64,000 bases of DNA from Warburgia ugandensis (lineage: Eukaryota; Streptophyta; Magnoliopsida; Canellales; Canellaceae), in NCBI GenBank assembly GCA_035236585.1, contig CP141128.1, positions 39,662,684 to 39,726,683 of the forward strand, in the 5' to 3' direction. The notes under the pieces are model-generated. The model searched no databases. It was given only the letters and a program-made list of their open reading frames with translations, and was not told where the DNA came from. Of this stretch, positions 24,561-38,483 are shown one piece after another (the first letter of the stretch is position 1; each line of letters begins with the position of its first letter). Position numbers and translations under genes: made by a program.

Positions 24561-27500
24561 GTGATCTAAAATATTGGTCAACTTAGTCTAATTGTTTACT
24601 CTCTCATCTTAAAGTCTACAACCTACAAAATAAGAAAATTTCTATTTAGCATTATTTAAAATGGTTTAATGTATATTTAATGCAAAATGCCCTGAAGTTA
24701 TAAGGAAACTCCTTTATCTCCCAAAGGAAGTAGAGCTATCCTTGTTTCAAATTGACGTTGCAACATCTAAACAGATGACCATATTTATGAAATTTAGATA
24801 TGAATGATAAAAAGCACTAAACTAATGCAAGAATAGGGCCTTTAAAACAAAAAAGGATACTCAACAGTATTTCAAAATTTGATGCATTCATTGTAAGTTT
24901 TTTATGGTTTTTAAGTCTTTTTGTCAATTTTGAGTCAAAACCCTAGAAATAAAAATGAAAATTGCCTTTTGATTTTTTAGGTTTTGAGGTAAGTTCCTTT
25001 GCAAGGATGACAATTGAAATTATCATATATTTTAGTAATTCAATGTTATCTTTTACACATTAGCTTATTAACAAATTTGCATATAAGTAATTCATGTTAT
25101 CATCCTCTTCTAGAGTTTTTCATGAAAATTAAGATTAAAATACTTATTGAAAATTAGTCACATATACATAGTTTAGGTTGAATAGTGAGTATAACATAGA
25201 GATCTTGAAGAAAATTAGTGGAGACTTATCACCCATGTGAGAATAGAGCCATTCTTTTTTTTGTAAGGGTTGTACATAAATTCATATTTTTCTTCAGTGA
25301 ACATTTAATTCGTAACTAGTATAATTATCCTTTATTTTGGTCAACCATTGAGAATCACCATTTAAAGACCATAACAGATATCTCTTGAGTTTATAGACAC
25401 ATTTTAGGCATACAAAACCTAGGAGATGATAGAGATCATTCTTGATTAACGTAGAGTCTTTATCCCACCCTAAGTTATTTTTCATTTGTTAGCCTTTTGA
25501 GTTATTACATTATTGCCTTTTCTTATGAGCCAATTAACTATTACCCATTTCAACCTTATAATATATCCATTTTCCATTGCATTTTGAAAATATGTGGAGA
25601 TGGTTAGAAAAATATCTTGATGAATTAGTATAAACATCATAAGATTAGGAGGTGAACATCAAAATAGTTTAAAGTGGATGTTTCAAAAGTGGAAAAAGGC
25701 TATCCAAGAAAATAAATAAATAAAAGAAGGAAGGGAAAGCTGATGGAAAGAAGAATGTTCACTCTAATGTATGAAAAGAATATTGTGAATTCTTTAGTAG
25801 AAGACCTTGTATTATTTGGAACATTTTATTTACTCATATGCCACTTTCTTTCACAATCTTGTCCTAAGCCTTTGTGTTTCATCCTAAATACCTACCTTGA
25901 TCTTAGGAGTAATGCTTCTTAGATTTGCAACGAATGAGTGGGGATTATGGTAATGTACAACATTCTTAATAGTTGGTGTCCTTTCTATGATATCGGTTAT
26001 CTGAAGACTTGAGCTTTTAAAAATAGATTTTATTAAATTTTTTTGAAAAATTCCCAACAAATTTTTTTACAAGACTTTAGAAAACATACTACATAATAAT
26101 TTTAAAACCACTTCTTCAAATCTCGAGGTCATAAGAAAGACTCCACATATATTTAAGTAAAGTAATAAATGATATGACCACAAACACATGACTGGTTCAT
26201 CACCCAAATAGCCACATAATCCATAAATAAAACATCATGTAAATCTCAAGTCCTTATTACATGTTCAGCCAACAACTTTTTAAAAATAAAGTAACATAAA
26301 ACTCTAGTATAATCCTCCTCTTGTACTTCTTGTATTTTTACTCTTGCTATTATTCAAGACCTTCTAATTACAAGCTCTACCACTCAAATGTACTACTTGA
26401 AAAATGTTTTAAGGGTGAGTACAACTACTCAATTTGGAAACTTATAAACTAGCTTTGAAAATAGTAGGCAATTTGTATTTTGATCTTTTAGAATAATGCA
26501 CATAACAATTCCATATTCATAATCATTTTCTAAGAATTATTCATAGTCATTAATTTCAATCATCACATGATCCATATCACACATCAAATGGCAATGTCCT
26601 ACCCGAATGCCACAAAGGTGATGGTCTGGCCATCAAGGATGATTGACATGATAGCTTATGTCAACAGTCACATCATATGCTTGTTTTGGGGTTACCACTA
26701 AATGGCACAACCATTCTACCATAAGCTCTAGTCTAACTCTCACGAGGTGCCTGATTTTGTAACAGAACTAACTCTAAAGAATGATTGACATGTCAACTTT
26801 CATGTTAACAAACACAAATAGGTAACTATGCACATAGAAGAAGTCTCCTCCCAACTATGCTTGATTACGGATATATATGGTCTAGCACAAACTCTCATGG
26901 TTTAGTCAATTCACATAAGGAGTAATCTACCCATAATACATACTTTCAAACTACTCCATGGTGTCACTAAACAATATCCATTTCAGAGGTTAGAGCGCAC
27001 CTAAACCCCCAACAAAGTACCTCGAGATTCCAACTCTCTTATACTAACTATAGCTATATCTACTCCCAAACGCCCTTTAGAGAGTCACTGCACTCATGAA
27101 CTACAAGGAAATTGGAGCACTCATCAAGAAAATGAATCTCTCCAATTGCACAAACACTACCCACTCATGAACCTTTTTTTTTTTTTTTCTTGTTTTTTTT
27201 TTTTTGAAGCACCATCAAATAATCATGCTATATATCATATCAAACATGGTGTATTTACAACATCACACTCATATGGATCTCATGTACAACATTCCATACC
27301 CATAGCTCTTTAAATCATTCAACTCCCAACTTTAATGACTTCGAATTTAGTTTTCCACAATATATTATTTAGGGTTTTCAATTGGTCCATATCTCAATTT
27401 TCCATATTTATTCCATCTACCAAATTCAATTCAATGGACATCTATGTTACTTCTCAATTTGCAGGGCATAAAGGTATAAAACTGATAGTTTTGGGCTTTC

Positions 27501-28371
27501 TTTGAAAGTCAATAATATCTAAATTACCTTTCCAATAGATATGTTTTTGAGGTTTTCTAATTGATAAGACACAAATTTTACTAGAAAACCACACTTAAAG
27601 ACTAAGGATTTAATTTTGAAAAGCATACTTGAAATTGCGGGCAAATTTTTCCAAATTTTGGCTGAAAATGATAAAATTTTCTTGAAGAAACATAAGCTTA
27701 ATAGTCTCTTTTCTACCAAAATTTATACTAGAATTAATCAATAGTCTTACATTAGAGAACCCTTCAAACCTCAGTGAATTTCATCAACAAAACAACTAGT
27801 TTTCTCACATATTTTTATATGATTATATGAATCATTTAAATTGCAAAATTATGGTATAAATTTCTAAGATAAATGATCTCATGAAAATCCATCCACAATA
27901 GTAACATGTCAACATAGGGACTAAATATGCATGCATTGAAAGCCATCTCTCTGTTCACCCTTTAAACATATGATCATGGCATAAAAACTATATAATAATC
28001 AAACTTAAACATGCCTTAATTTATCGTAGAAAAACTAAGATGAACACACAACATGATCAAATCAAAATTTTCCACATAAATACCACGATTTCACATGCAT
28101 AGAATCTATTTTTAATAGTATTATGCAATCTCAGTCAAAACTAAGTAAAGCCCCACATTTTGCTTCCAAAACTCATGATTGATTTTCAAACCCAAGCATA
28201 GAGAGTTCCAAATTTCCCTTACCTAGAAATCACCAACTCCTAAGTCTTCTATGGTCTTCTTTTATGTGCTTGAATCGCAAGCAAGTAGACTGCCTTCAAA
28301 TCTTCAATGCTTTTACATGTTCTCATCTATTCTCCTCCCTTTGCTTTCCAATTTTTTTTCCAAATTGGGAG
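24561..28371. other. Unassigned AT-rich stretch without a gene
   Basis: No protein domain, terminal repeat or internal homology was recognised. The portion 26040-28250 has the texture of a reverse-oriented LTR ('aatgccacaaaggtgatggtctgg' resembles the conserved mid-LTR text of Ty3/Gypsy LTRs), but no end or second copy could be found. A T-rich homopolymer run lies at 27175-27206. Confidence 0.35.
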
Positions 28372-31300
28372 CTAACAAGTGTTCATTTTTGTATAAAAAG
28401 TTCCCAAATAGTAGCCTATGTGTAATAAAATATAGTGTTATTTCTAAGGTTTTTCTGAAAATTTAGAACACATGCATTTCTGACCTAATAATTCAAAAGT
28501 TTGATATTTTATAGTTTCAAAAGCTAATCCAAAGTAAGTATGTGAATGGTCATAATTTTTTTTGGATTTAATTAGAGTTTTTCATCTTTTTGTAGGAAGT
28601 GAGAAGATGACCCAACGGCCTATATTATGCTTTGCAGAGTTTTTTATGAGTCAAGCTATGCGGTTAGCTCGCCAAGGATGTAAGGGTGACACGTTCCTAC
28701 CGGGGGCTTGGTGGAGGAGCCTCGACAAAGTCCACAAAAGTCATATTCTTTTGTGTTGCAACAATCCTAAAAATTATCCTAAGGCAAGCAAAAGAAGACC
28801 GTGGAAAAATCAAAGGCAACTAAAACGGTCCATGCAAAAACCCATATATTTCCACCACTATGCAGAGGAATTGGAGCTATGCATAAGATTACCTAGTCCA
28901 ACTACGAAACCTAAGGAAGCCAACCAATCAAGCTTTGAAGCCAAAGGACTTAGCAACTCAAGTCGTCAAGGGATGAGCCATCAAGCCACATGAGAGCCAT
29001 GCCACATGGAATTATACTATTGGAGGAGACTTTTCAAGCAATTGTCCTATGTTAAAAGTATGATTTTTAACAAATAATTAGAGGATTTTGAGTGATATTT
29101 ATAAAAGGTAAGATGATCATGCATAGGTGGACCAATCAAGAGAGAAAAGCCACTTTTCATTTTCCACCCACTTAACTAGGGTTTCCACAATTTTGGCTTC
29201 AAGAGGGAGCCACTTTTCTAGAAAGCGATGGCTACCCCTTTCTTAGTTGGCAATTTTAGGTGGTTTCCTAATCAGGAAACTCCAAAATCTACTTCAATTT
29301 AAAGCACATAAAAACCCTAAATCTTTTCACCATCTTTCCTACCATTCATATTTCCTTTTTTCTCTCTTTCCAACAACCAATCACCACTTATTTAGGAGGA
29401 AAGGAACTCAATTCCACCTTCCTAAGAATGTGATGCCTTCCCCTATCTAAGAACATGGCAGCCAACTGTGATGTCACCATTACCTCACTCCTTCATCTCA
29501 TCTCTCCACCTAATTTTCTTACCCTGAAACTATAGATAGATCCACTTTCCCTTCTTAGATTAAACCTTCATACAATTGGAAACTCAGCATCTATAATTCG
29601 CCAAGCATTCCATGCTTTTTACTAAGTAGAGGTTTTATGAGAAAACCTTGAAATTAAAACTCTTGCTTGAGATCTTTTGGAGCTTTGGACTTTGGATTTC
29701 TTTTAGGCTATTCTTCCTTTGGATTCTTAAGTATTTTTCATTGCTTTTGCACTTCAGTTCCAAGTTAGTACTTTGCTTTCAATTCCTTATTTTCATTGCT
29801 TTGTTGTTCTTGATTTGTTTCCTTAGTTCCTGTAGCAACTCTAAAATTTAAGTCATTTTTCATTATTTTAAATTATAATTTTAATGGGGATAAGGAATTC
29901 AAACTAAATTTTGTGGAAATTTAGTTTATAAAAATGACCTCTTTATGGGCTTAAAATTTGGACTCGAGAATATCAAATTTGAAATGTACGCATTGATACG
30001 ATTGCAATGTAATTTTGATTAAAACAGAGATCGGGGTGGAAAAACCCAAAAGTTTACAAAATCAGGGGGTTTCAAATTGAGAATGGCACGCCTTGTTTTG
30101 TCATTTTGTGGAAAGCAGTGTAGAGCCACGTGTGGAATGGGCATGACATGTGGACTAATAGTAGCCACGCATCGCCTACCCCTCCTCCCAAGCATTGTGC
30201 TGCTGAAACAGGAAAGAAGAAGGGGGTTGCCAGAAAATCCAACGACCCAAAAACCCTCCTCTCCCCTCCTCTGATCTCTCCTTCCCTCTCCTCACTTCTA
30301 TGGTAGGTTCCTCCTTTTTTCTAGTGAGCTCTCTTCTTCCCTTTGCCACCACCCCTAACATGTTTTCTTTCTCTTTCTTGGCATTGACAAAAAACCCAGG
30401 TCGGGTTTTTTCTAGTGAGCAACCATTCTCTCTATCCCTCCGGCATTGAATGAAACCCAAATCGAGTTTTCCCATTTCTTCTTAAGCAGCCGGCCTGGCA
30501 TACTCATGCACACAAGCCAGCCACACACTAATCCCTCTCCTCAGAACCCTACCTTCATCGGTGCATGACTCCCCCCTTTGGTTGAGTTTGGGCAGTGACT
30601 GGACAGATTGGCCACTTGGTTTCTCTCCCTATTCCATTCCCTTTCTCCGACAACAATGGAAACCCAAATTGGGTTTTCTTCTAGCGTTGCATAAGACCCA
30701 AGTTAGACTCCCTATCTCTCTCTCTCTCTCTTCCCCCTTCTCCCCCTCTGTTAGGTCCAGGCAAGAGATGACCGACAGTCACCAGCAGACCACACAAGCA
30801 CCGACCACACTCCAGACCTGAAAACCCCCCTCCTGTCTCCTTTTTCTGTCACCGACTCAGCCAGCCCATGGGAGGGCCGACAAGCCAGGACCCTCTTCCC
30901 CACTTGCTCTTTCCCTTGTGGTCAGGATCAGCCAATGACATCCCCACAGTCACCGCTAGTCACTGTTTTCCCCTCTCCCCTTGTTTTCTCTATCCTAATG
31001 AGTTAGGGCAGGGTTGACTCCTCCTGACTCATTTTAGGAGAGCTGAGTTGACCTAGTGACCCTTATTTTACCCTGAACTTTGAACATTGATTATGACCAA
31101 TCCAGAAAGGATCTCAAAGATTTGAGAGTACCATCATGATCCTTGTAGGGTGAGGAATAAAACCCACCTTCCCATTTCTTAATCAAGGAAGATCTAGCCA
31201 TTGATTTTACTAGACCATTGATCAGAGGTTAGATCGTCTAATTTATGATGATCTAACTTCCTTTTTCTGATCCAAGTAGTCTGTAGTGATACTCATGAGA

Positions 31301-32285
31301 TGTAGATCATGGATCTATACAAGAATGTTTTGTTTAAAGCATTATTGGAGATTATTTAGCCAATGGTGATCAACGACTGAGATCAACTAAAGATCCAAGT
31401 ATGAAATTGGATCCAAATTGATGATCCGAACTGTTTAGAATCCTTAATTGGATTAATTGACTAGATTTACTAAATTATTATGTGATCTGGGGCGATTAGG
31501 TGAGGATCGTTGATGAGATCAACATGGAGATCTAATGATTGGGCATGATTGAGGCAATCAGTGGATGATCCAACCAAGTAGATAGCTAGATGTTATTCAG
31601 ATTGACTTGAACAAGGTAAGATTATTGTCTTAATCATTTTATGGATTGATCTGATTGTAATTAGATATGATTGAGCATGAGATCCATATCACAATGCTTG
31701 ATTAATTGATTTAAATGATAAATTACCCAAGATTGGGATGATCTGATCCTAGTAGCTCTGAGATATGCAATGATACAATTAAGAATAATGATTTAATGAT
31801 TGTGAGTATGTTGATTGAGTATGATTGGAATTATTAGCTATTTAGGACGAGCCGCCTTGAGATTCCAGAGCTGGGAGTCATTAGATTACTATGAACACTA
31901 CACATTGGAATAACGAAAGTATAATGTTGTATAATTAAGAGTCCAAGTTATATAACTTGGATTCTAAGTGTAACCTAAATGTGATGTGTATCTAGGTACG
32001 GGTATTGACGCGATTGAGCTAGACTAGAGTCTTATCGAGACTTGAGAGGTACAAATGAGTGGTTCTTCGTCTGAGGTAGGAGATCACATTTGGGATTTCC
32101 CTTTTGATTTCATCGATCATGGCTTATCTAAAATTCTTGAGGCATGTGTCTTATGCACTATTGTGATTTATTGAAATTGCGTCTAGTACTTCATGTTTGA
32201 TATCATGACATTTGATTACATGATTATCCATGTTTTGATATGTGATGGATTACACCATATCATGGACCTTGATTGAGACCATTGG

Positions 32286-32525
32286 GTGAAGCAGGGTAAG
32301 CCGGGTCTTGTACCAATTTGAGGGTGGGCCAATAGTTTTGGGCTGACAGGCTTCTGTCAAAAAATAAACTAATGCCAGCTGCACGTGAGGGACCCAAGGT
32401 CAAATTGTATCGAGTGAAGCAGGGTAAGCTGGGTTTTGTATCGATTTGAGGGTGGGCGGGCAGTTTTGGTTGACAAGCTTTTGTCGGGAAATAGAATGAT
32501 GCAGGCTACACATGAGGGACCCAGG
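32286..32525 (+). repeat. 128-bp tandem duplication in family P copy 2
   Basis: 'gtgaagcagggtaagc' starts at 32286 and again at 32414, each followed by 'gagggtgggc' and ending with 'gagggaccca'. The other family-P copy has one unit only (14140-14225, reverse). The duplication therefore arose after the copies separated. Confidence 0.85.
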
Positions 32526-32865
32526 GTTGGAATGAGTACTCATTGCCATCGTCATGAGTGTAGTTGAGGCACTCACAGGACTTATTTGTGCACGACATGC
32601 ATTATTTGTTCTGTGGATACAGACTTTTGGTTATAGCAATTGATGAGTATCCATTAATTTCATGCATTACATGCTATGATATTCATATTTGATGACGATT
32701 TGCTTAGTGCATGATTTCTTGATTTATCCATCATGGATGGTTAATGTTTCACCTGCATTGTATACTTTTGTCTTATGAGACTTTGCCATGATTATGATAC
32801 TTCCTGCCATTTGATTTTATTTGTATTTATTATTAAAAGTGAATTACCTACACAAGCATAGCTTC

Positions 32866-32896
32866 CTAAGGCATTGCTTTGTTTGCAATGCCTTAG
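32866..32896. promoter_or_regulatory. LTR stem-loop (family P copy 2)
   Basis: Arms CTAAGGCATTGC and GCAATGCCTTAG form a perfect 12-bp stem with loop TTTGTTT. Compared with copy 1 read in the same direction, a G-C pair near the base has become A-T on both arms, and a wobble pair is now Watson-Crick. It lies about 600 bp before the LTR end. Confidence 0.65.
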
Positions 32897-34690
32897 ATAT
32901 AGAGAGTTGCAACAAGTGGATGCGCTAATAGAGTGAGCAAAAGTGATGACGGTTCTCAGTGAAGCATTGAAAACATTTCAGATGATAAGGTTGTTTAGGA
33001 CCTCACTTTAGTTATTTTTTATGGACTGTACTTTAATGTAAATTGTAATGTGACCTGGATGTATGGATAAGTATCCATGTTGAATGTGATGGTTGTGCAT
33101 GGACAGACCCTGGGGTAATATTGTCATGTTTCAATTTTCTTACCACTGTGGAGTACATGTTTTCATCGAGTATTGTATTTGACTAGATGTATGGGCATGG
33201 AGACTGAGTCTCATATATATCATGTCTTTTATTGTGTTTATTAGGTAATTTTGTATTGCACGTGTTATCTGCAATGGTCCAAATTATAGAGGAGACTCTA
33301 CCAGATTTTCAGTAGAAATGGTATTTCATTTCAGTATTAAATGAGTGGTTTTGTGGTTGTATGATTCCTAGGACTTTGAGTTAAACGCTTCTATTCGAGT
33401 TATGTTTTTGGTTACTTTAAAATTCAAAGTTCTTAAAACAGGGATTCAACTGTTTTTATAAATTGTTATTTTATTGTTGGTAAAACCCGGGGTGTCACAG
33501 TTCAAGACCATAGAGCTTCCTTGTTTTCCATTGATTATTGCTTCCATCTTCTTAGTTTCTCTTGCTTATTCATGAAAGATCCAAGTTAATTCTTCTTTAG
33601 CAGTGATAGCCAAGAGAGGAAGTAGATTGAATCCTTGAATTTCATCCTTGAACTTCACATTTTTTAGCTTCAATTTAGAACTAGTTCTACGCATTCTTTA
33701 CTTAACTAGCCCCATTAGTCCAACCATACTTTCTCTTGAACTCTCTTTTTGGATTTCATTTACATATCATCTTAGTTTAGTTTGAGAGCATTTGAGTGTG
33801 TTGGATGGTTGATTTGAATCAAGTTTTAAGTGTGGGAAGAGTATGTATCTTTTATCTTGAGTGTTATTATTTATTCTTGTTTCTAATATTGAAGTACTTT
33901 AGATCTTGAGTGTTATCTTTCATAAAAGGTGCTAGTTCAATTGCTTTTCATACTTAGTTAGAAATAAGTTCTTAAGTGCTGGAAAATTTTCCATTCAAAG
34001 TTCATGCTAAATTTCCTACAGTCTTTACACCTTATTTTCTTAATTCCTTAGGAACCCATTTAGATTTTTAGGTTTTTTATTAAATTTTTTATTTTGTAGT
34101 TTTAGCCATCATTGACCCCATGAACCATGCGCACCATTCCATGGATCATGCACATGGGACTTGGGTGACTCCTTTGATTCTTGCTTTGTTTAGTTGTTTA
34201 ATCTTACTTTCGAAATTGTTCATAAGTTATTTGTATGTTACTTTAGTTTTAGAAATTTTTCTAATTTGGCTTTAGAAATTTCTATTTTTAGAAAGTTTCT
34301 AATTCTAGTTTAGGAAAATCACATTTTTAGCAAGTTTCCTTTAATTTAAGTTTCCATGTCTCATTCATTCTAGTTTTGCATTAGTTCGTTTAACTAAATG
34401 CATGTTAGTAAGGTAAGTTTCTACTTCCAATGCATAAATTTAATTTTAGAAATATTTTAAATTATCGTTTCTAGTTTCATTCAAATTTCCTTTCTTTTGT
34501 CATTTACTTTCCTAGTTTAAATTAAAATCCAATTCAATATCTCTCTTTGCCTAAAGTTAAGTACTTTAAATAAGATCCATCTACATACAAATTTGTGAGA
34601 TTCCTCGTGGGACAAAGCTCTCTCTCATTCAAATATTACTTTGATTTATGAACTTGCAAGTAATATTAAAGCTACACCAAGAGCATGCTT

Positions 34691-35658
34691 AGTGCCCAAT
34701 TTATAAGCTGTTACCAATTTGATTAGGTCTATAATTTCCTTCTTCTAACCAATACCATCTAAACTGATTTCACACTTATAATATAACAAATTATTACTAT
34801 GTGAGATTCAATGTTTTTACTCAACATTTGGAGTTCCTAAGTGCACCATGGAATGACATCTTGGGTCAACAACTCAAGATGCCATTATCTCCTTTATCTA
34901 ACCACGCCCCTATTGGTTGGTTTATTATGGTATACTTTAGCTGGTTTCCTACTTGGATTCATGCTAAACAAGCCTCTCAAAATTGCATATTTCTAATGAT
35001 AGTTATAACATATTTTCACTATGTTATTCCTGAGGTATTCAATATGATTTCCTTACTAATTCTTGCATCATCTGGTTATTGTTTTCTTAGCTAAATTAGA
35101 TCACATCTCAACCACTTATCCAAGTTAGAAAATCATTTATTTCACCATAGATCTCATCCATCTATCTCAAAGATCTATCTATGGTAAGATTTAAATGTTT
35201 TGGTGAAGTACATCCTAGCCATTGATCAACCACTTTTGGACCTTAGTACATCACGTGTAAGCTCCACCTAACAATCCATCTCATGTTGACGAATAATGTC
35301 ACATCCTAACCATTTAATCTCCTTAGAAACATAGCATCTCGCATTCACATAACATCATTATCTAAAAAACTTAAAATCAAATAATAATGTTTACAACTAA
35401 TAAACTTATGAAATTAAATATTCAAGGTATTACAAGTTATCATTTCTTGAATTATTGTTCTTTCATGTGAAATATATAATTTTCCTTTGATATACATTAT
35501 TTGCCTCACATATTGATCAAAGTTAGCATTACCTATTTTAGAGTGACTTCTTTCTGAGTGTTAACTATATCTTATGAGATTTGAAGTCAAAGTGTATTTT
35601 TGAATGGTAATTTACATTACAACTTATTTAAAGACTGACAATTGTCTATATGGTGGTT

Positions 35659-35722
<64 letters not shown>

Positions 35723-35738
35723 TTTTGATTATCAATGG

Positions 35739-35770
<32 letters not shown>

Positions 35771-35939
35771 GTTTTGATTATCAATGGAATATTTCAAGCA
35801 TAAGGGTACAATTTTGAACTATTGTTCATCTTGTTAACGAGAAAAATTCAGATATTTAATGTAACCTAAGTAGAAGAAGATAATCTAAGAGGATGAAAGA
35901 ATTACTATACAAGTTTTTTTTTTTTTTTAATATTTATGG
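34691..35939. other. Unassigned stretch with a CA microsatellite
   Basis: No domain or repeat family was recognised. A 97-codon frame at 34801-35094 has no signature and is likely chance. It ends in a homopolymer T run (35911-35928). Confidence 0.35.
35662..35790. repeat. Compound (CA)n microsatellite with duplicated spacer
   Basis: A first CA run occupies 35662-35717 and a second 35741-35768. Each is followed by the same spacer, 'aaagttttgattatcaatgg'. The spacer plus part of the CA run was therefore duplicated, probably by slippage or unequal exchange in the CA tract. Confidence 0.9.
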
Positions 35940-36136
35940 GTATCATATCTAGAAACCCTTACGAAACCATAACTCGTCCAATAAGGGTATCCGAGAGGAT
36001 TAAAGTTTTATGCATATGCTAAATGCATACAACAGCACCTACAGAAGTGGTTAGGGTTAGAATTCTCTGTTTTCATTTCTCAAGTCTCTTTTGTATTTCT
36101 GTTCAAGGACTAGCAAAATGTAAGCCTGGGGCTATT
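35940..36136 (+). mobile_element. 3' end of an Athila internal region
   Basis: It resembles 330-508, which also leads into an LTR. It runs straight into an LTR start (TGATATACACAAAATT at 36137) after 'taagcctgggg', a weak polypurine-like tract. It marks the LTR that follows as the 3' LTR of one element. Confidence 0.4.
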
Positions 36137-36304
36137 TGATATACACAAAATTATTACAATTAATACCCTTAGAAATTGCATTTTTAAAACCTTGAATCAC
36201 TTAATTTGTCATTAATTAGAGTTTATTTTACATTTACATGACTAGGGTAGAATTGAGAAAAATTATGCATTTTTGGTGTTTTGAAGTCTTAAAATGGAAG
36301 ACAA

Positions 36305-36485
36305 GGGGAGCCTTGGTGCAATGGTAAAAGTTGTCATCATGTGACCTTGAGGTCACAAGTTCAAGGCGTGGAATCAACCTCTTGCAAAATGCAAGGTAAG
36401 GCTACCTACTATAAGCCCTTGTGGCCTGCCCCTTCCCCGAACCCTGCAAAGGTGGGAGCTTCATGCACCAGGGCTGCCCCTTTTT
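36305..36485 (+). mobile_element. Au SINE
   Basis: This 181-bp unit has the layout of the Au SINE family, a tRNA-derived retroposon widespread in flowering plants and copied with help from LINE proteins. It starts 'ggggagccttggtgcaatgg' (pol III A box region 'tggtgcaatgg'), has the B-box region 'aggtcacaagttcaaggc', then 'cctcttgcaaaatgcaaggtaaggct', 'cccttgtggcctgccccttccccgaaccctgc' in part, and 'gggagcttcatgcaccagggctgcccc', and ends in a T run, as Au elements do. The A stretch and 'ttgaag' that follow, against 'tggaag' on the left, suggest a short imperfect target duplication. The homologous LTR at about 6505 is empty at this site. Confidence 0.92.
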
Positions 36486-38483
36486 AAAAAAAAAAAATTG
36501 AAGTTAGTCCACCATCCAAGCAATTCCTTGGATCCATATTTCAAAATGGACATGGGAGATGATAGCCTTGGATATTCAAAATTCATGTCTTCATAGTAAA
36601 GGAAGAACTAATGAAGAGTTTCTAAATACAACAAGTCAAAAGTACATCTTCTAAGTTTGACTTGACCAATTGGAGCATGACACATGGAATACATCTAAGT
36701 ACATAATTTATCTAACTTCAAGATCAAATTTTTAAGTGATATTTCCTATTTGACCTTAATGGATATTAGGAAGTTCATCGGTATGATTGATATTTTGCTA
36801 AAAACCAAATTAGGTGGAGATATTTGATATAGAATATGATGGGTCATCATAAATAGTAATAGTACAGTAAGGTATTTGTTACTGTTTTCTTCAAAAACTC
36901 TCACCCAAAAATCCATGAAATTGATAGAAATTATATGAACTTTTCTCTAAGACTTAGGAGAACATTCACAATGGTTTGGGTCATCACAGCAAAATATGCG
37001 ACCGATAGAGATGAAGTTTCTTGCTCTACAGTTGTTTCTACTTATGAAGACAACTCAACTTCTTCCTAAAATAGATGGGAGCATTATGAATAGTTTAGTT
37101 CAAGTATCAACATCGAATCTAAGTCGTATAAGGGAGAAATTTGAGGCTTTATTACTACACACCTATAAGGGTAGTAATAGTGAAACAAGAGTGGAAAACT
37201 TGAATTTCACCCTACTTGTTTACTCCCCCCCAATGCACATTCTTCATGGGAATGCTACAGAACCTACTTATAGCTTCTCTTTTGTTAGATTTATGGATTC
37301 AACCTCTTACTTACTGTCATTCATAACATTTTAAGGCTATGATGATAGTAATAGCAGGTAATCTCTATAAACCGTTAAGCATCACATGATATGCTATGAA
37401 TGAAGATTCAATACAAGATAATAGAGAAAGAAAGTTTCTAATAACAATTGCATTTGCTTATCTCCAAGAAATTCAAAGAGATGAATTATATAACACTAGG
37501 AGAATACACACCTTGATCTCCTATCTTTTTTTCTCTTTTTGCTCCTCTCTCCATTCTTGCTCCCTTCTTTCCACCTCTCTTCACTCCCTTTAGATGTCCA
37601 ATCTACATTGTGGACCCACACATTCCAAATATGAAGACAAAGAATTTAGACAAAAAATTGGGTGTCGTTAGTAAAGTCATAGGAGGAAAAAATCCCCACG
37701 TACAATCCCCATTCAAGAGAGGGTGTTTTTATCAAAAGTAGGGTGACAGAACTTCCCATGCAAGCAAGCAAGCTTCTGAGGGAAGCTCAATTCATATACA
37801 ACAAAATCACACCCATTGGGAGCTTTCTAAAATATCGGAAGACTGGGGCTTGCATAAGACTTCTTCCTTACATTCTCTCTCCTCCTAAACCAAAGGAAGA
37901 GGCCACCTAAGGGAGTGCACAAAATTCTTGTGCAAAGGTGGTTAATCTCCCTTAATTGTACAAGAAATACATGAAGAAATAATTATGATTGGTGGAGAAA
38001 AATGAGGAGAAGATAGAGGCAATTTATGGGAAATCCATAGTTGAAATTCTTCTTACTTTTCAAGCACTTAAAGGTCAAGATCTATCCATGTAGAAGCATA
38101 TTCTAAGCAACCAATAGATACTTACTCAAATAAGGATAAACCATGAGAAGCTAAATTGCAATGAAGACAAATTCAAGTCCCATTAGTGGAGATATTTTTG
38201 GTGGCCTACCCACCTATTTTCAAGGAAAAAGAAGGGAATACCTAGAGTGGATAAGGAAATTTCAATGGAATCTAGGCCATCCACTATAGGGCAGTCCAAT
38301 CCAATAGTGGAGAGTAACATAGTCCTTAAAGAATTTCTTTTTAGATAAGAACACTCCAACCAAATGTCACCCACTCAAGCAAGGGTAATGATGATCTAAG
38401 GGCAAGAAGAAAGCATTGGAAAGTTTGTACTAACAACCTTACCCTTGTTGAAAAGGAAAATCTAATCCCAAAAAAAGGAAACG

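Larger units (their letters stand above)
29831..33499 (+). mobile_element. Solo LTR, family P copy 2
   Basis: The 3669-bp unit starts TGTAGCAACTC and ends CCCGGGGTGTCACA. A near-perfect 5-bp duplication flanks it: GTTCC at 29826-29830 and GTTCA at 33500-33504. It is inserted into the family-A LTR and is homologous, in the opposite direction, to 13114-16406. It contains GATC-dense stretches (31120-31600) and a 128-bp tandem duplication that the other copy lacks. No internal coding region exists; ORFs at 30077-30821 run through pyrimidine-rich leader sequence. Confidence 0.88.
28372..34690 (+). mobile_element. Athila-like LTR, family A copy 2, interrupted
   Basis: Homologous to 509-3140. The left part is 28372-29830 and the right part is 33500-34690; a family-P solo LTR separates them. 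Good landmarks are 'acacatgcatttctgacctaa' (28471 against 620), 'atggatcatgcac' (34140 against 2608) and 'aaatttgtgagattcc' (34590 against 3056). Neither a clear primer site nor a polypurine tract flanks it, so it is probably itself a solo LTR. The 143-codon frame at 28562-28993 lies wholly within LTR sequence and has no family match. Confidence 0.6.

Noticed and set aside
28562-28993. 143-codon open frame with a basic, mixed composition
   Set aside because: It lies entirely inside a family-A LTR. The homologous stretch in copy 1 (about 715-1130) is closed by stops, so it is not a conserved gene.
30077-30821. Several short frames with Lys/Arg- or Ser/Leu-rich peptides
   Set aside because: Leader sequence of a solo LTR with C/T-rich composition; no shared frame with the other copies.
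36996-37334. 112-codon frame inside an LTR
   Set aside because: It is unrecognised and in a section with no counterpart in the sister LTR; there is nothing beyond its length to support a gene.
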